From Spirochaetales bacterium (GTDB lineage: Bacteria; Spirochaetota; Spirochaetia; SZUA-6; JAFGRV01), in the NCBI GenBank assembly GCA_016930085.1, contig JAFGHO010000005.1:1-54991 (forward strand): 54,991 bases of DNA. The letters are read 5' to 3'. The first letter of the stretch is position 1. Each line of letters begins with the position of its first letter. Positions 1 through 8,537 of this stretch are shown here, in pieces. Made by a program: the position numbers and the translations under genes. The notes beneath the pieces are model-generated. The model saw only the letters and a list, made by a program, of their open reading frames with translations. It was not told the DNA's origin and ran no database searches.

Positions 1-249
1 CATTTTTCCTGTTCATTCTTTTACCTCCTGCCTTCTTGTCGGCAGAAGCGGGCCGGTGCAGGTGACGGGGTGAAATTGACGGTTACGCTTTTTCTCCTCG
101 TGTTGAATAGTCCCGACAACCGTTTCGTTTTCTGGTTCGCGGTTTCCCTGGGGGGATACGGGGTCCTGTCGTTTGTCTATTATCTGGGTTATCTTTTCAG
201 CCTGAAAAGGAAATATGCCGAGGGACGTCAGCCGGAGACGTCGCTTTGA
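1..249 (+). CDS. C-terminal fragment of an unidentified membrane protein (5' end outside window or uncertain)
   Basis: Frame 1 is open from the window edge to a TGA at 247-249. Its last part encodes two hydrophobic stretches (around LTVTLFLLVLN and FWFAVSLGGYGVLSFVYYLGYLF) and a basic tail (SLKRKYAEGRQ), as in the end of a multi-pass membrane protein. The first 20 codons of this frame look less protein-like, whereas frame 3 reads hydrophobically (FFLFILLPPAFLSAEAG) and stops at 65. So either an upstream gene ends at 65 and a short gene begins at the GTG at 70, or there is a small frameshift. The family is not recognisable. Confidence 0.4.
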   Translation, partial: HFSCSFFYLLPSCRQKRAGAGDGVKLTVTLFLLVLNSPDNRFVFWFAVSLGGYGVLSFVYYLGYLFSLKRKYAEGRQPETSL

Positions 250-256
250 AATGTAT

Positions 257-293
257 AAAAAAGCCCCCCTTCCGTAGACGGAGAGGAGGGCTT
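257..293 (-). terminator. Rho-independent terminator of the xylanase gene
   Basis: The hairpin pairs AAGCCC (261-266) with GGGCTT (288-293), with further pairing of CTTCCG and CGGAGAG around a TAGA loop. On the minus strand it is followed by a run of six T. It lies about 40 bp past the xylanase stop codon. It could also serve the plus-strand frame ending at 249. Confidence 0.75.
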
Positions 294-333
294 CACGTAA
301 TATGTAAAACCTCTTACGGTACACTCGTCATGG

Positions 334-2787
334 TTACTGCGCCTGTCCCCAGAGGAGGGTGCCGTTCCGGTAGAGGGTGATTCTGTCGTACACGGCGAAT
401 GATGTATAGGAGGCGTCGAACGAATAGTCGTTCGTCTGGTCGTAGGCCGTCCAGTCGGCCTTGTTGATTCTGATCTGAATCTGGCCTGTCTGTGTTTTCG
501 CGTCGAGGGTGCCCGCGCCGCTCGAGAATCCGATTTCGACGTAGCCGTCGTGAAAGGTTCCGGTCACGTTGCCGCTTCCGATGACCGCGTAATCGGTAGT
601 GAACTCTTCGGCGGAAGATCCTTCTTTTGTGTAATAATATCTGACCTTGAGATCGCTCAGCGAGAAGCCGTCATTAGTGCCATTAATGATATTGATCTGG
701 GGTTTGATCTGACTCGCGCTGGATGACTTTTCACTGCACATATACTGAATTGCGATTTCACCGTCCACGAAGCCGGGGGGAAGGGTGGGAACGGTTGTCG
801 AACCCGGAACGGCCGTCGGTCCGGCGGTCGGCGCCGGAGTGACGTCGGTACTGACCGTGACGGTGATTCTCGCCGCTCCGTTTCCGGGCGAAAGCGTGAA
901 GGTACCGACCGCACCGCCGGTGATCACCTCGTATTCGCCGTGGAAGCCCCTGAACGAATATTCGCCGCCCGAGATACTCCCGCTCGTTTCCGTCGTCCAC
1001 TCGTCGATCAGGTCGAAATAGCGTCTTCCGGCGGCATTGATCGTCCAGTCCTGGTCCACGATCGCCGCGTCCGCCCCTTTCCAGTGCCTTCCGGCCCAGA
1101 ACCCCCACATCATGATCCCTTCGACGGCCGGGTGGCTGAACGCGACGCGGTAGAAGGTCTCGAAGAGGTCCGCCCTGACCGTGACGTTCGAGTTTTCCAC
1201 ATCGAACTCCGAACACCAGATGGGAATCCCGAATTGGGAGAGTTTATCGATCCTGTCGTAGACGACGTACGGATTGATTTCATCCTCGAAATGGCACTGT
1301 ACGCCGATGCCGTGAACTGGTGCACCCTGGTCCAGCAGATCCCGGATCTGGGCGATATAGAGATCGGTTTCGCCGTAGGTCACGACATTGTAATCGTTGA
1401 CGAAAAGCAGACAATCGGGATCGAGCCGGTGCGTTTCCTCGAACATCCACGGCACGATCGAATCCCCGAGTTTGTCCCTGAAAAAGGAACCGTGGAGCAT
1501 TTCATTGTTTACGTCCCAGTGCAGGAATTTTCCCTTGAAATGGGTGACCACGCTGTTCAGTCTGCTTTCAAGGGCGGACCGGAGCTGCTGTGCGGAAAGG
1601 TTTTTCACCCAGTCCTGGATATAATCCTCGACGGCCCAGAAAATGCAATGGCCCCTGACTTTTATATTATTGGTTTCGCAGAAATCGTACATCTGGTCCG
1701 CGGTACTGTAGGAGACGTTCCCCTGGCTGCTTTCGTTCGAGTACCATTTCGATTCGTTTTCGAAAACCGCCCATTCGAAATTGTTTTTGAAAAAATCGGC
1801 ATAGGTTGCGTTCGAATTGATTTCCGAAGCGATCGCGGTGCCGAAAGCGAATTGGTGGCGGGTTTGCCTGACCTGGATCGTCCCGCTTTGTACCGGGGAG
1901 CCGCCCGCATCGACGATAGAAAGCACGGCGTCCCGTTTCCTGGTTTCCTCGATACGGGTGTTCGCTTCACCCTCCCAGTCGTCCGACTGGAGGATCACTT
2001 CCGCGTCATCGACATAATAGGTTCTCTCTACGGGAACGTCCTCGGGATACATGACGAGTTCCTCGAGGGTGCCCGTTATCGAGAGTGTATAGAAACCCGA
2101 CATTTCGGTCCATTCGGCATTGGTCACGTCTTTTGTAGCGAGAATTTCATATGATTCCCCATCACCGTCGACTTTTTTCACCGTCGCCTTGAAATTGTCC
2201 GTCTGGGCGTTCGCCAGTCTCACCCAGACCGATATCCTGTATGTTCTGCCGTCTTCGCAAATCGGGAGCAGGTCCAGCCCGGGACCGTTCCATTCTTCGT
2301 TCCGTTCGGAGATATAGCCGGAGTAGTTTCCCGTCCGCGCCGCCTGTGTGGTCGCTTCCAGAGAACAGCCTTCGCAGAAGGGGTACCACCCGTCCGTGGT
2401 TCCGTTTTCAAAGCCGGGATTGGGAGCGAGGTTTTCGCTCTGCGGGGGACTTGTCGGCGGAACGGTCGCGGCATCGGTCGCCACCGGTGTTGCGGTCGGC
2501 GGATTTGTGGGACCGGGAGTCCCTTCGCACGGAAACTCGGAAATAAGGCCGACATACAACTGGGCGACAAGAAGCGCGTCCACGATGTTGATCGTACTGT
2601 CGCAATTAACGTCCGCCGCTTCACTGAAAAACGGCGACGGCTCCGAACCGACATAAAACTGCGCCACAAGGAGGGCGTCGACGATATTGATCGTCCCGTC
2701 ATTGTTCGCGTCTCCCAGGTCCTGGGCTGAAAGGACTGTCATTGTGAAACATAAAAAAAGACCGATAAGAAGCGATATTTTTTTCAT
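334..2787 (-). CDS. Secreted modular GH10 endo-1,4-beta-xylanase with dockerin-like repeats, CBM and CBM3
   Basis: 817 aa. Residues 1-21 are a signal peptide. Residues 22-81 hold two dockerin type I-like calcium repeats (GDANNDGTINIVDALLVAQ and ADVNCDSTINIVDALLVAQ). A Pro/Thr linker (88-117) leads to a CBM4/9- or CBM22-like module (118-268). The GH10 barrel spans about 290-600, with acid/base Glu429 in WDVNNE and nucleophile Glu527 in WCSEFDVE. A second Pro/Thr linker (646-671) leads to a CBM3-like cellulose-binding module (676-817). GH10 enzymes cleave internal xylan linkages; the modules suggest action on cellulose-bound xylan outside the cell. The dockerin sits at the N-terminus, and no cohesin or scaffoldin gene is visible in the window. 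The gene is monocistronic, with its own promoter and terminator. Confidence 0.93.
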   Translation of the reverse strand: MKKISLLIGLFLCFTMTVLSAQDLGDANNDGTINIVDALLVAQFYVGSEPSPFFSEAADVNCDSTINIVDALLVAQLYVGLISEFPCEGTPGPTNPPTATPVATDAATVPPTSPPQSENLAPNPGFENGTTDGWYPFCEGCSLEATTQAARTGNYSGYISERNEEWNGPGLDLLPICEDGRTYRISVWVRLANAQTDNFKATVKKVDGDGESYEILATKDVTNAEWTEMSGFYTLSITGTLEELVMYPEDVPVERTYYVDDAEVILQSDDWEGEANTRIEETRKRDAVLSIVDAGGSPVQSGTIQVRQTRHQFAFGTAIASEINSNATYADFFKNNFEWAVFENESKWYSNESSQGNVSYSTADQMYDFCETNNIKVRGHCIFWAVEDYIQDWVKNLSAQQLRSALESRLNSVVTHFKGKFLHWDVNNEMLHGSFFRDKLGDSIVPWMFEETHRLDPDCLLFVNDYNVVTYGETDLYIAQIRDLLDQGAPVHGIGVQCHFEDEINPYVVYDRIDKLSQFGIPIWCSEFDVENSNVTVRADLFETFYRVAFSHPAVEGIMMWGFWAGRHWKGADAAIVDQDWTINAAGRRYFDLIDEWTTETSGSISGGEYSFRGFHGEYEVITGGAVGTFTLSPGNGAARITVTVSTDVTPAPTAGPTAVPGSTTVPTLPPGFVDGEIAIQYMCSEKSSSASQIKPQINIINGTNDGFSLSDLKVRYYYTKEGSSAEEFTTDYAVIGSGNVTGTFHDGYVEIGFSSGAGTLDAKTQTGQIQIRINKADWTAYDQTNDYSFDASYTSFAVYDRITLYRNGTLLWGQAQ

Positions 2788-2905
2788 TGGTTCCTCCGTT
2801 TATTTTTATCTTTATATAATCCTGTTATCTTTTTAACGTTTTTCGTTTTATTTTCTCCGGCATATCGACATCCCCGTCGATTGCGGGAAGTTTTGCCGGT
2901 GTTTC

Positions 2906-2935
2906 AGTATAGCACGGATAAACGGGCGGGGTCAA
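2906..2935 (-). promoter_or_regulatory. Sigma70-type promoter of the xylanase gene
   Basis: On the minus strand, TTGACC (2930-2935) and TATACT (2906-2911) are separated by 18 bp. Transcription would begin about 110 nt before the xylanase ATG, leaving a fairly long untranslated leader. Confidence 0.5.
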
Positions 2936-2998
2936 ATAAATTTTATTGTCATTGAAATTTTGATGTAATCATTGAGAAAGCGAGAGATTGAGTCTTTA

Positions 2999-3910
2999 TC
3001 AGGAATAGATATATTCTTCCACCCAGTTTGCCCTGTTGAGCTTGTTCCTGAAATTGGTGGAATCATCGGCGATGATTTTTTTGATATAGCCGATGTGACG
3101 GTCGATCGCTTCGATATAAAGATTTCGCTTGATATTGAATCGTTTTTCGAAATGGCTCGCCGCGTATGTATACGCATTCATGAGTACCGTTTCGAAGTTT
3201 TTTTTCGTTATCGTATAAAAATCGATCGTTTTTTTGATTATGTCGAACTCCGTGTTGTACCCCTCGATGCCGGCTTCCTTGAACTCGTAGTAGAGAAAAA
3301 GAAGTTTTTCGAGGTAGGTCCGGTCCGACATCTGGCCCAGCAGATCGGCGGTCCCAAGTATCGCTCCGGCTGTTTTTTCTTCTTCGGATGAAAAGGCGAT
3401 CGTATTGAATTCACTCGAAAGCCCGGTACAGCGGATGAGCCGTGTGACCGTGGCGATTTCTTCCTGCGTCAGTTTCAGTTTCCCGTTATGTTTTTCCAGA
3501 AAGGAGATGCTTCGCTGGATGTGTACCTTTGTGTATTTTGCGCCCGTTCCCTCATTATCCCATTCTTCCTGTATATAGCCGACATCATGGTATAACGCCG
3601 ATGTTAAAAGCAGGAGTACCAGGTTAACGGGCAGTTTTTCCTTTTCGATATTATAGCCGTCGATCAGGCGGGCGGTTGCGAGAAATGTTTCGAGGGTGTG
3701 TTTCAGATCGTGATAAAAGGTATTGCATTCCCTGTAACCGGGATATCTTCCACGGAAAAGACGTCTGATGTTTTTGAATGTCGCCGTGATTTTTCCGAAA
3801 AGACCGTGGCGATAATGGGAAAAAAATATTTTTTTAACGGCATGCAATACGTTTTTCGGAAGCGAGGTATCGATAAGCTTTGATAATTGTTCAGTCCCTT
3901 TGATTTCCAT
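2999..3910 (-). CDS. HD-domain metal-dependent phosphohydrolase-like protein
   Basis: 303 aa, cytoplasmic, no signal peptide. Candidate metal ligands follow the HD pattern: YHDLKHT near residue 67, the HD pair in LYHDVG near 108-109, a His near 130 (KVHIQR) and an Asp in GTADLLGQM near 188. The family hydrolyses phosphomonoesters or cyclic nucleotides, and the substrate here cannot be told. The C-terminal part is helical and basic. It stands alone between the xylanase and the GIDE-domain gene, with gaps of over 150 bp on both sides, so it is probably transcribed singly. The chosen ATG has GGAA about nine bases upstream. Confidence 0.75.
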   Translation of the reverse strand: MEIKGTEQLSKLIDTSLPKNVLHAVKKIFFSHYRHGLFGKITATFKNIRRLFRGRYPGYRECNTFYHDLKHTLETFLATARLIDGYNIEKEKLPVNLVLLLLTSALYHDVGYIQEEWDNEGTGAKYTKVHIQRSISFLEKHNGKLKLTQEEIATVTRLIRCTGLSSEFNTIAFSSEEEKTAGAILGTADLLGQMSDRTYLEKLLFLYYEFKEAGIEGYNTEFDIIKKTIDFYTITKKNFETVLMNAYTYAASHFEKRFNIKRNLYIEAIDRHIGYIKKIIADDSTNFRNKLNRANWVEEYIYS

Positions 3911-4074
3911 TACGTTATTCCATTATGCCGGATTCCGGCCCGTTTTGCAAGTAAAATAATACATCCGTTATCCGTCGCGTCTGTTTGTTGCGGAATAAAA
4001 TGGAACGATAAGCGTTTTTTCGGATAGACGCATCGGGTTCATGGGTTGAAGCGATTAACGGCTGCATCGGTCGA

Positions 4075-4896
4075 CTAATTGTTGGGCATAATGCCGAGGA
4101 TTTGAAGTATCAGAACGACAATCCCCCCGATACCGCATACGACACCGCCGATCAGCATGGCCGTCATCGCCCCTTTTAGATTACGGAGAAGCTCTTCTTC
4201 GCTTTTGACGCTGATCAGAAACTTTTTCTTTGTATCCGATGGTTTCTGCAATGCGATATCGCCGCCGGTATCGGCCGCTTCACCGAGTACATAAATGTCT
4301 GTGTCCAGCGGCAGGATCGATTCCTCATATTCATAACCCAATGTCCTTCTTCCGCCGCCCACCGTGATTGATGGAATCGAGACGGAAAAATGACCGATCC
4401 TTACCGTTGTGCCGCCGATTTCACCCGGCTGAAACTGGGAATACACCTTTTCCCGTATCATTTCGGCGCCTTCGGGGTTTATTTTTACTTTACCGGTCGA
4501 ATCCTGAACAAAAAAGGAAACCGAACGCTCGTTCTGGGCTACGGTATCAGAACCCTGACGTGTTTTTTGCTGCCTGCGGCCCTGTTCGTCGGTATCCCAA
4601 TATGTTTCCTCCCATTTCCGCGTGATCCGGTAGACATAGCTGACACATTTTTTCTGCGCCAGTTCCGATGTCAGCGGATTGTCGCAGACGACACGCCCTT
4701 TTACCTCGGCGATTTTATTGAACGAGCCGGGTTCTCCCAGGCCTTCGGCAACATCCTTTGCCTCCTGTGCCAGCTCGGATACCTTATAGGTTTGGGCCGC
4801 TTTCATTTGGTAGATTTTTTCCTTATTGGATCGTGAACCGATATAAAGACCGATGCCTATCGCGATGAGAATAATGGCGATAATATACCAGATCAT
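4075..4896 (-). CDS. Membrane-anchored GIDE (MULAN/BAM-like) domain protein
   Basis: 273 aa with a transmembrane helix at each end (about 2-20 and 243-268). The central region fits the GIDE domain known from mitochondrial E3 ligase MULAN and found in bacteria without RING: AEVKGRVVCDNPLTSELAQKKC near residues 63-84, Y-x-Y-R-I-T-R-K-W-E-E-T, then F-x-V-x-D-S-T-G-K-V, and a late EESILPLDTDIYVLGEA segment. No RING finger follows, so ubiquitin ligase activity is not implied. The bacterial role is unknown; a membrane sensor or scaffold is inference. A strong RBS (AAAGGAG) precedes the ATG. Confidence 0.75.
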   Translation of the reverse strand: MIWYIIAIILIAIGIGLYIGSRSNKEKIYQMKAAQTYKVSELAQEAKDVAEGLGEPGSFNKIAEVKGRVVCDNPLTSELAQKKCVSYVYRITRKWEETYWDTDEQGRRQQKTRQGSDTVAQNERSVSFFVQDSTGKVKINPEGAEMIREKVYSQFQPGEIGGTTVRIGHFSVSIPSITVGGGRRTLGYEYEESILPLDTDIYVLGEAADTGGDIALQKPSDTKKKFLISVKSEEELLRNLKGAMTAMLIGGVVCGIGGIVVLILQILGIMPNN

Positions 4897-4988
4897 GGCT
4901 TTTCTCCTTTCACAATATGATTCAGCATAAATGCTAATTCACGGGGTGCCAATAGTCAAGAAATAAAATGTATAAATGAAAGGGGTTT

Positions 4989-5669
4989 TCAAAAAACACG
5001 GTAGGGGATGATCTCCCTGATATGGAGTCTTATTTTTACGATTGTGGTGTACAAACCGGCGCGGACAAAGGTGTCCGGCGATGAAGCTAAAATTACCTCG
5101 CCGGTTATCTCCCTCGGTTTGTTGGCGAGCCGTTTTCGCAGATGATTTCTGACCGCTTCCTTTACGGCATTGGAAAGGGATGTTCTTTTTTCTTTGTATC
5201 CGCTGAAAAAATCGCTTTCCCCTTTGCCCGAGGCGACGGGAAAAGCGACGCTTTTCCATGATTGAAGCCGCCGGGCCTGATGGGCCTGGAGGGTGTAGGT
5301 GATGGTAAGGAAAAGCCGTTTACCGTGGACTTCCGAATCGACGATTTTGAGATACGGATCCCCCCATTTGATTTCGGCCACAGGCACCAGGTCGAATACC
5401 TCCTGTGCCTGCCGGCTGCGGTCGTAGGGAATATAGGTAAACGAGTACCCGTATATCATTCCCGAGATAATAATCCGCGCCTCTTCCAGGGCCCGGCGGG
5501 AGGCCTCTTCGCGGGAAAGGGGGATTTCCTCGTTTTCCTCTGATATAAAAGGTTCGAGGTCGCACCAGAGATAGATCGTTATCCGTTCGAGACTCGGCTC
5601 CAGACCGGAAATCGGGAAGGCGGAGGTCATCAGGAATATAAACGACAGAAGGAGGTGATTGCGTACCAT
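4989..5669 (-). CDS. Exported protein of unknown function
   Basis: 226 aa. An N-terminal signal peptide (about 1-22, ending in a PISGLE-like stretch) is followed by a soluble region with alternating hydrophobic strands (VFDLVPVAEIKWGDPYLKIVDSEV, LFLTITYTLQAHQARRLQ). No Cys sits at the cleavage site, so it is probably periplasmic rather than a lipoprotein. I do not recognise the family. It is the last gene of a compact minus-strand set with the rhomboid protease (41 bp upstream) and the FAD oxidoreductase. Confidence 0.65.
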   Translation of the reverse strand: MVRNHLLLSFIFLMTSAFPISGLEPSLERITIYLWCDLEPFISEENEEIPLSREEASRRALEEARIIISGMIYGYSFTYIPYDRSRQAQEVFDLVPVAEIKWGDPYLKIVDSEVHGKRLFLTITYTLQAHQARRLQSWKSVAFPVASGKGESDFFSGYKEKRTSLSNAVKEAVRNHLRKRLANKPREITGEVILASSPDTFVRAGLYTTIVKIRLHIREIIPYRVF

Positions 5670-5709
5670 CAGTATGATTATCGGAAGGGGGGGGACTTTC
5701 GCTTACCGT

Positions 5710-6345
5710 TTATCGATATCGGTCCATGAATATTCGAATGGGATTCATCTTGAGGCGTATCCAGAAGTAGAGGTACCCGAAAACGATACCGGCAAGGTGA
5801 GCGAGGTGTGATATGCCGGAGGTCCGGTCGGTAAAATAGAAAAAGACCGATAAGGCGGTGAAAATGAGGACCGCGATCGGCGCCTTGACCGGAATGATGA
5901 AACTCATGAGTATTGTCGCGTCGGGAAAGAGGGTCGCGTAGCCGAGCAGCAGCGCGTACAACGCCCCCGAGGCCCCGACGACATTCAGCCCGAATAAAAA
6001 GGCGACGATACCGGTCGCCGTGCCGGTGACCAGGTAAAGGGCCAGAAATTCGTTGCTGCCGAGCCGCCGTTCGAGTGCGGACCCGAATATGAGAAGGCCG
6101 AACATATTGAAAATGAGGTGGAAGAGGTTGGCGGGGGAATGGACGAACATATAGGTAAAGACCTGCCAGAAGTATCCCCGCGCCATGACACCCGCCTGTG
6201 AAAACAGTCCAAGGACAAAAAACGAAGAAGGGAAAAGCTGATTCAATAGGAATATTCCCACATTGATCCCGATAAGGATAAAAGTGACATTATAAAATGT
6301 ATATCGTACCGGTCTTCGAATAAATTCCATCAATCCCATAGACAC
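5710..6345 (-). CDS. Rhomboid family intramembrane serine protease
   Basis: 211 aa, about six transmembrane helices. The catalytic dyad is visible: Ser126 in GASGALYALLLG and His183 in SHLAHLAG; the HxxxN region (HLIFNMFGLLIFG) is near residue 76. Rhomboids cut single-pass membrane substrates within the bilayer. The listed start is a GTG. In-frame ATGs at 6339 and 6330 are alternatives, and 6330 has GGGA just upstream, so the protein may be five residues shorter. The gene follows the FAD oxidoreductase by 10 bp, suggesting cotranscription. Confidence 0.9.
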   Translation of the reverse strand: MSMGLMEFIRRPVRYTFYNVTFILIGINVGIFLLNQLFPSSFFVLGLFSQAGVMARGYFWQVFTYMFVHSPANLFHLIFNMFGLLIFGSALERRLGSNEFLALYLVTGTATGIVAFLFGLNVVGASGALYALLLGYATLFPDATILMSFIIPVKAPIAVLIFTALSVFFYFTDRTSGISHLAHLAGIVFGYLYFWIRLKMNPIRIFMDRYR

Positions 6346-6355
6346 AATGTATTAA

Positions 6356-7771
6356 TTATTCGGCGACATAGTCAACAGCAAATTCTTTATAATAATGATA
6401 TTTTTTGAAATAACGGTTGACATTGTAACGCCATTGGAAAAACGTGATTTTGTTGTCGGTAAGCGGGTATTTCTGATAGTACTGGAATATGCGGTTCGCA
6501 TCCACGATTGTCTGCGCGATATCGACGCCGATGGAAAACAGGCCGGGATTGGTAAACATTTTGAGGAATACGTCGGCGATATGATGCATATCGTAGTTGA
6601 TCTGGCTTGAAGAATAAAGCTGCATGAAATTTTCATTGTAAAACAATCCCGATCTGAATATTTTTTTGAGTTTCTCGACCCCGAGGTGCTGGAGGAAAAG
6701 CCGTATGATATCGTAGTTTGCCATGATGGCGCCCCGTTTTGTCTGATAATGATGATTGTATGACCAGAGGGACGATGTGGAGACGTCGCCGCGGTTGAGG
6801 GCTTTCGTGATCGTCGAAGCGGCGATATCCGCGGCGTAGAGAGAAGACGACACGCCGCTTCCCGTGATAGGCACGTTCTGGCACGCCGCGTCCCCCACAC
6901 AGAGAAAACCGTCTCCCACCATGCTGTCGATCGAGTGACGGATGCCGATCATCTTGCCGCCGCTTGCAATCCGCTTCCCGATATACGGGTAATCCTTTAG
7001 AAACTCTTCACAGCGCCGCCGGGCGGACACTTTTTGTTCTTCCTGCGGGGTCGCGAAGATGAGAAGCAGGGTATTGTTCTTTCTTAAAAACATCATACGG
7101 TACGCGTTATAGTGGCCCAGACATGTGTAGAAGATTCCCGGTTTGATGCCGGTCGATTCGACAAACTCCTCTACATATTTCTGCGGCATTTCCCTTTCTT
7201 CCTGCCATGCAAAGACCATATCCTTTTTTTCAACAGACCCTTGTATCATAAACGCGGGCGGTACCTGTTTTGAGAGTACTCTGTGAAAACCGGTTGCGTC
7301 CGATGTCACCGGCGCTTTCAGTGAAAAGTAGGATGACCTGAATATCCCTTTTCGGATACCGCATACACCGCAGACCGTTGTATTGTCTGTGAGAATTTCC
7401 TTGACATCGTGGCCTTCAAAAAAGGACACCCCCGCCGCGAGTGCTATATCGAGAAGGTACCGGTTGAGCTCCCTGTGGTTGATATAAAACACCGAATCAC
7501 CGAACGCGTCCATTCGGATATGGTAATCCGGATGTTCAGCGTAAAAACGGTACTGTTCCGGGCTTTCCGTAAGCAGCCTTTTATCAGGTATTTTCAGACA
7601 GATACGGCCGAAAACATGTTTCTCAACCGCGATATCCCAACTAAAACCGATATCGGCGCGTTTTTTTACATCAAGCAGGGCGACGCGATAGCCTGCTTCG
7701 GCAGCTTTTTTTGCGAGTATACAGCCTGCGGTCCCGGCACCGGCGACGATGAGATCGTACTTTCTTTTCAT
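6356..7771 (-). CDS. Geranylgeranyl-reductase-like FAD-dependent oxidoreductase
   Basis: 471 aa from the ATG at 7771, which has CAGGG seven bases upstream; the frame is open further 5' but that part looks non-coding. The N-terminus carries the dinucleotide-binding fold (LIVAGAGTAGCILAKKAAEAG, followed by Asp). A second FAD motif (GDAACQNVPITGSGVSSSLYAA) lies around residue 300. The layout matches the family that includes geranylgeranyl reductases and halogenase-like flavoproteins, which act on lipid or isoprenoid double bonds. The substrate is unknown. The C-terminal third is helical. The next gene downstream is the rhomboid protease, 10 bp away. Confidence 0.8.
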   Translation of the reverse strand: MKRKYDLIVAGAGTAGCILAKKAAEAGYRVALLDVKKRADIGFSWDIAVEKHVFGRICLKIPDKRLLTESPEQYRFYAEHPDYHIRMDAFGDSVFYINHRELNRYLLDIALAAGVSFFEGHDVKEILTDNTTVCGVCGIRKGIFRSSYFSLKAPVTSDATGFHRVLSKQVPPAFMIQGSVEKKDMVFAWQEEREMPQKYVEEFVESTGIKPGIFYTCLGHYNAYRMMFLRKNNTLLLIFATPQEEQKVSARRRCEEFLKDYPYIGKRIASGGKMIGIRHSIDSMVGDGFLCVGDAACQNVPITGSGVSSSLYAADIAASTITKALNRGDVSTSSLWSYNHHYQTKRGAIMANYDIIRLFLQHLGVEKLKKIFRSGLFYNENFMQLYSSSQINYDMHHIADVFLKMFTNPGLFSIGVDIAQTIVDANRIFQYYQKYPLTDNKITFFQWRYNVNRYFKKYHYYKEFAVDYVAE

Positions 7772-7977
7772 ATCCCTGTATATTATCGTAAAAACAGAAA
7801 AATAGCGGTAAAAATAATCTTTTTTTAAAAAAAAGCTCGACTTTTTACCCGGCACAATGTATATTAAAACCAGATTGTTATTGTGGGTGCGACAAGACCT
7901 GCCAATTATTCCTGAAAAAAGGGAAATCGGTGGGTCTTTTTTTTATCGCCACCCGCCTCGTGTCAAGGATCTTTCCG

Positions 7978-8523
7978 TTATTTTTGCAACGTTTTCCGGT
8001 GAATGGTTTCAGCAGCGGTTTTTCCCGCAAGAACTTCGATAAGAACGATTGCAAACTCGGCCGCCGTTCCGGGCCCCCTGCTGGTAATAATATTACCGTC
8101 AACGACGACACGGTCTTCACTGAAATATGAACCACTCAACCTCGTTTCACATCCGGGATAACAGGTGACCTTTTTTCCCTTTATGACACCCGATTTTTCG
8201 AGCACATAGGCGGGTGCCGCGCATATTGCCGCTATGTATTTCCCTTTTTCATTCATTTTCCGTATCAGCTCTATTGCACGGCCGGAAGCCGCAACGTGTT
8301 CGGCTCCCGGAAGACCGCCCGGAATGATGACGGCGTCGAGGTCGTCGGGTAATTCGCCGATTTCATACGGTGTCTGAATCGTGATTCCGTGGGAACCGGT
8401 GACGGTTTTTGATCCGATTCCCGCAAGAAGAACATCGATCCCCGCCCTGTTCAAAAAATCAGCCGGGGTGACGGCCTCGACTTCCTCGAATCCCTCTGCA
8501 AGTAACAATGCCGCTTTTGCCAT
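7978..8523 (-). CDS. DJ-1/PfpI family protein (YajL/ThiJ-like)
   Basis: 181 aa. The start is the ATG at 8523, which has GGAGGG directly upstream; the longer open frame is not supported. The nucleophile-elbow Cys101 is in YIAAICAAPAYVLE, and the acidic partner is in AEGFEEVEAVTP (Glu near 14). GSHGITIQ, IIPGGLPGAEH and TSRGPGTAAEFA are also typical of the bacterial DJ-1 subfamily. Members act in repair of glycated or oxidised biomolecules, or as redox chaperones; the exact activity is unproved. It lies 14 bp after the DUF6765 gene in the same direction, so both are probably cotranscribed. Confidence 0.9.
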   Translation of the reverse strand: MAKAALLLAEGFEEVEAVTPADFLNRAGIDVLLAGIGSKTVTGSHGITIQTPYEIGELPDDLDAVIIPGGLPGAEHVAASGRAIELIRKMNEKGKYIAAICAAPAYVLEKSGVIKGKKVTCYPGCETRLSGSYFSEDRVVVDGNIITSRGPGTAAEFAIVLIEVLAGKTAAETIHRKTLQK

Positions 8524-8537
8524 ATTCCCTCCTTTTT

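Noticed and set aside
13-324. Minus-strand 103-codon frame at the window start
   Set aside because: It runs through the terminator hairpin of the xylanase gene and its sequence is not protein-like.
940-2154. Long plus-strand frame (404 codons) opposite the xylanase gene
   Set aside because: It is antisense to a gene with intact GH10 motifs, signal peptide and promoter; the translation is Arg/Asp/Val-rich without recognisable domains and has no RBS.
334-2787. A full cellulosome locus
   Set aside because: Only one dockerin-like protein is present and no cohesin sequence was seen anywhere in the window.
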